A stretch of DNA of 64,000 bases. Source: Hofstenia miamia. Lineage: Eukaryota; Xenacoelomorpha; Acoela. The stretch covers positions 867,207-931,206 of the forward strand of contig SCFE01000013.1 in NCBI GenBank assembly GCA_004352715.1, written 5' to 3'. Made by a program: the position numbers and the translations under genes. Below the pieces are notes generated by a model. That model did no database searches. It worked only from the letters and a program-made list of their open reading frames with translations, and was not told where the DNA came from. Positions 58,525 to 64,000 of this stretch are shown piece by piece. Positions within the stretch are counted from its first letter, which is position 1. Every line of letters begins with the position of its first letter.

Positions 58525-61049
58525 CAATGTTTTGCACCGGCTAAGTCATTTTTCACAGCCATGCAACGCGCTAAACCCAATCTAGTCAAATGTGAAGGTT
58601 TGTTAGAAACATCAATGTTTAGAACCTTTTCTTTTTTACTTTCCAAATTTCTATTCTCATTTGGCTGTGGGGATTGAAGTTCTGGCATAACCGTGGTTTT
58701 TTGAGAAGTATTTGGAGGAACAGGCTTAGAAGGTTGTTTAACGTTACCAGTCGGTTTTTTAATAGTAGGATTTTTTGCAGGAGTAGATTTACCAGGTGTG
58801 TTTTTTTGAATAGGCTTTGCAGCGGGTGCTTGCGGTTTTTTGACTGGTTGTTTTGAACATTTTTCAGCAGGTTTTGCTACTTTTGTTTCAATTTTACTCT
58901 CTTCTTTAAATGATTTATTGAGATTACTCCATTGATCTGAAAACCACTTCTGTTTCTTAAGACCATTTGATGGTTCCCCACTAGAAATAACGTTTTCCAA
59001 TTCAAGACTAGCTTTAAAACTTGCAATAGCGTTTTCTAATTGGCTTTCTTCACCTAACTGATTATAGGTCTGCAATTGAGATTCTCCTAGAAGGCACAAA
59101 GCAAACGAGTTTCTAGGAAATGACAAGCAAAATTTTTGAGAAGAATTTAATTTCAAACTAGCTAATTCTTGACTGTTGGGCAGACCGCAAGTCATCGTGA
59201 GTGGCACGAGCCTACTAGCAAGAGTTGCGATTTCGGCGTTATTATCAGAAATTAACATTCTGTTATATTGACAGTCCAATAAGGAAGACATCAATTGCTG
59301 ATATTGATCTGCTCTCTTCTTGATCATTTTCAAACCCGAGACTAACCATTTACAACACAGTTGGGCTGAAGGCTTAAGATTAACACAAAAAGAAACTGAT
59401 TTGCAAAGAGCTGAAAGTGTCAAAAAGTTTAAATTGTGCCAAAGCGATTCCCCATATAAATGTGTTTTCTCTGAATCTCCAAGATGAAGTTTATACAAAA
59501 CACTTTCTTGAAGGTATGCACTGATCTCTTCTTTATGTTCATTGGCGGATTGATCATTAATGCTTAATGCATAAGCAAGTAGTAAATATGATATTTGAAG
59601 CGAAGGCTTTATTGAGATAGATTGCCGTAGTCTTGCAATTGCCGCCTCATATTCACCACGTTCTAAATGCATTCTACCAGCGTGAAGATTGTATTCTGCA
59701 TTTTCAGGAGAAAGTGCCAATGCGTCAAAAAATTTGCTTGCAGCTCTACCTAATAAAGTTTCTGTTGTCACCATTAAGGAAGCAAGTTTACCAGCCTGTG
59801 TTGCTTGCTGAGATTTCCATGAAAATAGAGACTGAACATAATCGGCTTTATCTGATTTTCCAGAATTTTTAAGCGATTGATATTCTTTCTCAATCCCTTG
59901 GAGTTTTTGACTAAGTGGTGCATAACTAGAAATTCCATGCAGGGCGCAAATTCCATTAATTTCATCTTCTTTTCCAGCTTTAATTGCTTCATTTTCAATT
60001 GCATCATTGGCATCTGTTTCATTTGTAGAAGCACTAAAAACATCTTTTGCAATATGCTGTTCTTCCAGCAGAAGGGCTAGATAAAAATGCAGTTCTGCTA
60101 ATTTCGGCTTGGTCTTTATAGCCGTAGCAACCATAGCAATAGCTTCTTTTAATATACTTAAGGCGCTATTTGCATTCTTGCTAATTTCATTTAAATATTC
60201 AACAACTTTGCTTTTGGCATCTTTGAGCAAAATCTCGGCAGTCGAGTCATCAAGCATGAAATCTACTAGCTTAGATTCCCATTTGCTTTTGGGATTTAAA
60301 GGCAGACAATGTGGTAAAAATTCTGTAACAACTCCACTACATATCTGCTTTTGATGAAATTTTTCAAATTCAGAAGACAGTTTTTTGTTACATTTACCAC
60401 ACGTGACCTGATCGCAGACATATTTATGTTTGTCTACACACTCTTTGAAATGAGATGAGAGATTTGCTAATGTAGACTCGAAAGCACAGTCCTTAATGGG
60501 GCACGTGACCTCGGCCTTAGAGATGTCTCCATTCATATTTTCATCATTACAACTCCAATTACTTGGTAAAACATTTCCATTCAAAGGGTTAACTTTCGAA
60601 TGAAGTGTCAGCATTTCTATGCAAGTGGTACAAAAAACATTTGCTGTGTCCTTGATCTTAATGGGAGCGTGGATGCAATTGATGCAAATCGGGCACATGA
60701 ATTTCACATACTGGTCGATGTTTTTGAAAACTGGTGGCATTGGAATAGGACTCCGCATAAATGTTATCGTATAAGTCTCTGTGCAGCTACCGTCCGCCGA
60801 TCCAACTAAAATAGAAACAAATGTAGATGACACGTCTAACTGAACGACTTCAGTGCTAGACTTCTCATTTATCTTGACCGTTGCTGATTTATCACTAGGA
60901 ACAGCGCTAATTTCAACTGAACTACATTGCCAAACAACACTGGCATAATAGTCTTTGATGTTAGAGGAGAATTCAGGAAGAATTGTTTCATTTTTAACAG
61001 ATAAACTGGATAGTGTTGCATTCTGCGGGGACAGTCTATTCAATTTCAC
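58525..61049 (-). CDS. CLBS-RING/TRAF-TPR protein, main exon
   Basis: 841 codons plus 2 bases, acceptor atatttag|GTG (61050-61051), donor TG|GTATT (58523-58524). Residues 1-100 complete a cadherin-like beta-sandwich domain (LNRLSPQNATLSSLSVKNET, ETYTITFMRSP). Residues 119-143 hold a short RING/U-box-like Cys cluster (CPICINC, CTTC). Residues 183-237 form a TRAF-type zinc finger pair (C183, C188, H200, C204, then C212, C217, C220, H232, C237). TPR-like helices follow at ~300-335 and 435-495 (NAEYNLHAGRMHLERGEYEA). A Lys/Pro-rich linker lies at ~735-790 before the C-terminal TPRs. I recognise no named gene. The plan suggests a scaffold or ubiquitin-ligase-like adaptor, which is inference. Confidence 0.92.
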
Positions 61050-63034
61050 CTAAATATATTCGAATTGCATATATTATAAATAACAACTGCAATTTTATAA
61101 ACTTTTTAATACCATGTTATAGCATTAATTATAATTTCTTCATCAAAATTACAATGATAAAAAAAATTGATTAATATTCCTATCTATTGATTGATATCGT
61201 AAATATGTCCAATAATTCAGAGGCTAATTTGTTCAGTAAAATGCTTAAAGATCTTTTAGTTTGAAATCAATTTAGATTGCAGATACATGAATACATCTTT
61301 AAATTTTGTATAAATAATTTTTTTTGTAAAATACGATAAAATCTGAAATAAACGAAATTTCGACTCTCAAATGATAACGATTTTTACAATATATTAATAC
61401 ATGACAAAAATTATCCCCAAAAAGCGTGTATTTTGATATTTCACTAGGGCAACCAAGCTTTTTTTATGAAAAAATGCTCTTCAGCTACTTAAAGATAAAA
61501 CAATTGAATGTTTGAAATATGACGGTAATGGAAATTATGATTCAAGAAAAACGCATAATGGATACTTTCCAACACCTAATTCTTAGTCTTAGATCTGATA
61601 ACTGAAAAGAGAAATCTGTGACTAATTGAAACTAATTCTCTCGAAAGCTAGAATGTGAAATATTAAGTGAAAACGGAAAGCATGGTGCCATTAAGACGCG
61701 AACATTCGAATTCGGCAGAATGAAAATGTAGAAAAAAAGCATGAAATTTCAACATGATCATTTCAATATTTTTTATGTTATCAACATAATCCATGTCATT
61801 GTAAATCTCACTATTTTATTAATTGTTGTGTAAAAATGTGTTGGAAGAAACATAGCTACTGATTACAATTAGAGACAAATCTTCATTGTGCAAATCTAAG
61901 AAACAGGATAAAATGAATCAAATCGGTAAATAAATCATACTCGAAAATTGAATAATTATTAAAATAAAATACTACATTGAACTACTGAATCCACAAAAAA
62001 ATAATGAAGAAAAAGTCAGTGTTGTTACAATTGCTTACAATATAAAATAGTGAATTTACACTGTAAACAAATCAACGTACTTACACTACAACTACCAATA
62101 CAATGTACTGTTTGAACACGATTCATAATAAATTGTATTTTACTAAATAGTTAGTTCATGTAAAATAATCTACATGATATATTTTTATAAGGCTCAGCAA
62201 CTGAAAGCTAGTGTCGAGAATGTTCTCATTGCAATCAGGTTATTCATGTCATTAGTGGACAGGAGTACATCTTCTCGTTCGTCAATAAAATTCTACATTT
62301 AAGAAACACAATACATCTTACCACTTGTCAAAAGAACTAGTCTGATGCAAACTTGAATGATGGGATATTTGTTGCACAAAGTAAACTCTCAAAATTCACT
62401 AAAATCTCAATCGATATCTCTAACAACTACAATGATTTTATCTAAAGAGTGCATGGTGAAGTTGTTATTCAACGTAGTAAATGGAATGCTACAAATGAGG
62501 CAGAAAACTTGAAGAAATTGCTGCTGTTTGTGCAGTTGATCAAAGAATAACTATTTTATAATGTTTGCATAGTTTTTTAGGTCTATAAGTATGCAGAACG
62601 CTGTCCAGAGAAGTGAACTTAAGATAATATTAACATAGACTTTTAAAGTACAAAAATATTTACTTTTATCGATAGATTTTTTTTGACAAGCACACACACA
62701 CAGGCACCAGGTAGAACTATTGCTGCAACAACATCTTCTAGGCAAAGGAATTTCAATTAATAGGTGGGATAATAATAGGAAGGTATTTAATATGAAAACA
62801 TTTTCCGACCATTTAAAAAAATAAGTGCAGAAGCTATTTGATAATGGAGAAAAACGACGATATTTTATTCCATCTCATCTACTATACCAAATTATTGACT
62901 TAACCACTCCTGAAAATATGAAATGTTATTGAATTTGCTGATCTGCTTTCGAGCATGTACATGCAGAATAATTCAATATAATCATAAATCAGAGAAATTT
63001 TGTACTGAAACTATGTTGCATCGCTTGTCAATAC
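61050..63034 (-). other. Intron of the CLBS/TPR gene; no feature seen
   Basis: 1985-bp intron with GT-AG ends. AT-rich, with no coding similarity or repeat termini noticed. Confidence 0.6.
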
Positions 63035-63208
63035 CTTATACTGTAAGACATTACTACCATCTTCAGAGCAAGATTCTACCACAAATTCTGTTTCTTTTCC
63101 AGGAGGCAGATTGACAATGTTCTTGTTTCTATTTCCTTTAATATTACAGGAGGCTGCAGAATCAAGTAACTTCCAATTAAATTTGACCTTTTCCACGGAG
63201 CTATCTAC
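63035..63208 (-). CDS. CLBS-RING/TRAF-TPR protein, exon within CLBS domains
   Basis: 58 codons, phase 0 at both ends: acceptor attttag|GTA (63209-63210), donor AAG|GTATTG (63033-63034). Reads VDSSVEKVKFNWKLLDSAAS, then IVNLPPGKETEFVV and SNVLQYK. LPPGxxxxxVxxxxxDGxxxxxYxV is the second half of a cadherin-like beta-sandwich domain. Joining to the next exon gives LQYK-VKLNRLSPQNATLSSL, the typical boundary between two such domains. Confidence 0.88.
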
Positions 63209-63301
63209 CTAAAATAAAGTAGGTAAGAAAATTATTTAGATTTTGACAAGCATTCCAAATGAGCTAAATTCAACTCATTGATATATATATATATATATAT
63301 A

Positions 63302-63517
63302 NNNNNNNNNNNNNNNNNNNNNNNNNNNNNNNNNNNNNNNNNNNNNNNNNNNNNNNNNNNNNNNNNNNNNNNNNNNNNNNNNNNNNNNNNNNNNNNNNNN
63401 NNNNNNNNNNNNNNNNNNNNNNNNNNNNNNNNNNNNNNNNNNNNNNNNNNNNNNNNNNNNNNNNNNNNNNNNNNNNNNNNNNNNNNNNNNNNNNNNNNNN
63501 NNNNNNNNNNNNNNNNN
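63302..63517. other. Assembly gap (216 N) within a (TA)n microsatellite
   Basis: Both sides of the gap are pure TA repeats (63281-63301 and 63518-63540), so the gap is probably an unresolved dinucleotide microsatellite in the intron. Confidence 0.85.
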
Positions 63518-63916
63518 TATATATATATATATATATATATAGTTATTCTAAATTTTGTGTACGAATTCATTCAGTAGATCTTAACATCAAATTGAATAGA
63601 TTGAAATTTTTAAACTATGAACCGAATTTTTATCTTTCTTCATATTTATACAAAAGGAATTGTTTATTGAATGTATATTTCTTAAAATACTTGTTTTTGC
63701 CTATAAAACTTAAGCATGCAAATAAACTAATTAAAAAATAAATAGGCGTCGATTCAACTGTTCGAATTTAAAAATTACTCATTTTCTTACCGACCAAACG
63801 ATTACCTTTTTTCAAAAATTAGATCGAACCGTGGTAATCCGCAATTAATAGTCCAAATGAAATTTCTATAAACCGATTAAATTGCAAATATAATCAATTG
63901 AATATGTAAACCTTAC

Positions 63917-64000
63917 TTGTCCCGCGTATTGAAAATGATCCTTAGAGAATGTCGGAAGCAGAGTGCAGACGTCTACACTGAGATTTTGCAAACGCGCTTC
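63917..64000 (-). CDS. CLBS-RING/TRAF-TPR protein, partial upstream exon
   Basis: 28 codons to the window edge: EARLQNLSVDVCTLLPTFSK, then DHFQYAGQ and donor CAA|GTAAGG (63915-63916), phase 0. LxxLSVxxxxLLPxFSxxxxxYxxxV is the opening of a cadherin-like beta-sandwich domain, whose second half is the next exon. The gene continues beyond the window. Confidence 0.85.

Noticed and set aside
58674-60809. Plus-strand frames opposite the CLBS/TPR exon
   Set aside because: Antisense shadows; the minus strand has splice sites, domains and an 841-codon frame.
63232-63577. Open frames of alternating Ile-Tyr
   Set aside because: Translation of a TA microsatellite and Ns.
1-64000. tRNA, rRNA, CRISPR or bacterial-style operon
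   Set aside because: I looked for box B-like motifs, regularly spaced short repeats and ribosome-binding-site patterns and found none that held up. The window is eukaryotic.

Overview
This is a metazoan nuclear window: AT-rich, gene-poor and dominated by decayed transposable elements. It carries multi-exon genes with GT-AG introns, a CPEB-family translational regulator, and transposons typical of invertebrate animals. The sequence does not let me name the phylum. Six runs of N (2856, 7481-8480, 10036-10039, 19881-19966, 34626-34741, 63302-63517) show a draft assembly. Three of them are flanked by nearly identical sequence on both sides, which looks like unmerged contig ends.

Host genes, all on the minus strand. 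(1) A CPEB gene: exons at 31399-31737 (RRM1), 30402-30593 (RRM2 start), 26914-27147 (RRM2 end plus ZZ zinc-binding domain) and 24721-24828 (C-terminus), all joined in phase 0. A plausible upstream exon lies at 43318-43455. (2) A large gene, 57270 to beyond 64000, coding for cadherin-like beta-sandwich (CLBS) domains, a RING/TRAF-type zinc-finger block and TPR repeats. Four exons join perfectly in frame. (3) A weaker candidate gene start at 17901-18146, whose ATG sits one base after a splice acceptor.

Mobile elements, left to right: a ~0.85-kb-period tandem array (1-4557) ending in a foldback; L2/CR1-type LINE pieces, including a PHD-finger ORF1 plus APE/RT element (6095-8752) fused to a mariner 3' half; a hAT element with TIRs and TSD (9123-10413); a THAP/P-element-type transposase ruin (11564-13209); a dead Tc1 element (16256-17690); two copies of a GAGCCGAGC-rich hAT-type MITE with 8-bp TSDs (19539-20010, 25647-25947); a hAT C-terminal ruin inside a CPEB intron (~29000); a LINE 3' half with structured tail (34104-35146); a piggyBac C-terminus (~39200-39620); an apparently intact DD35E Tc1/mariner element (41489-42790); a LINE cleanly split by a mariner inserted at a TA (46960-49583); a BED-finger hAT (49584-~52000); and LINE and Penelope-like pieces (52430-56770).

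The best leads are the intact DD35E element, the covarying stem-loop at three LINE 3' ends, the CLBS-RING/TRAF-TPR gene, and the divergent CPEB with its complete exon chain. I saw no tRNA, rRNA, CRISPR array or bacterial-type operon.
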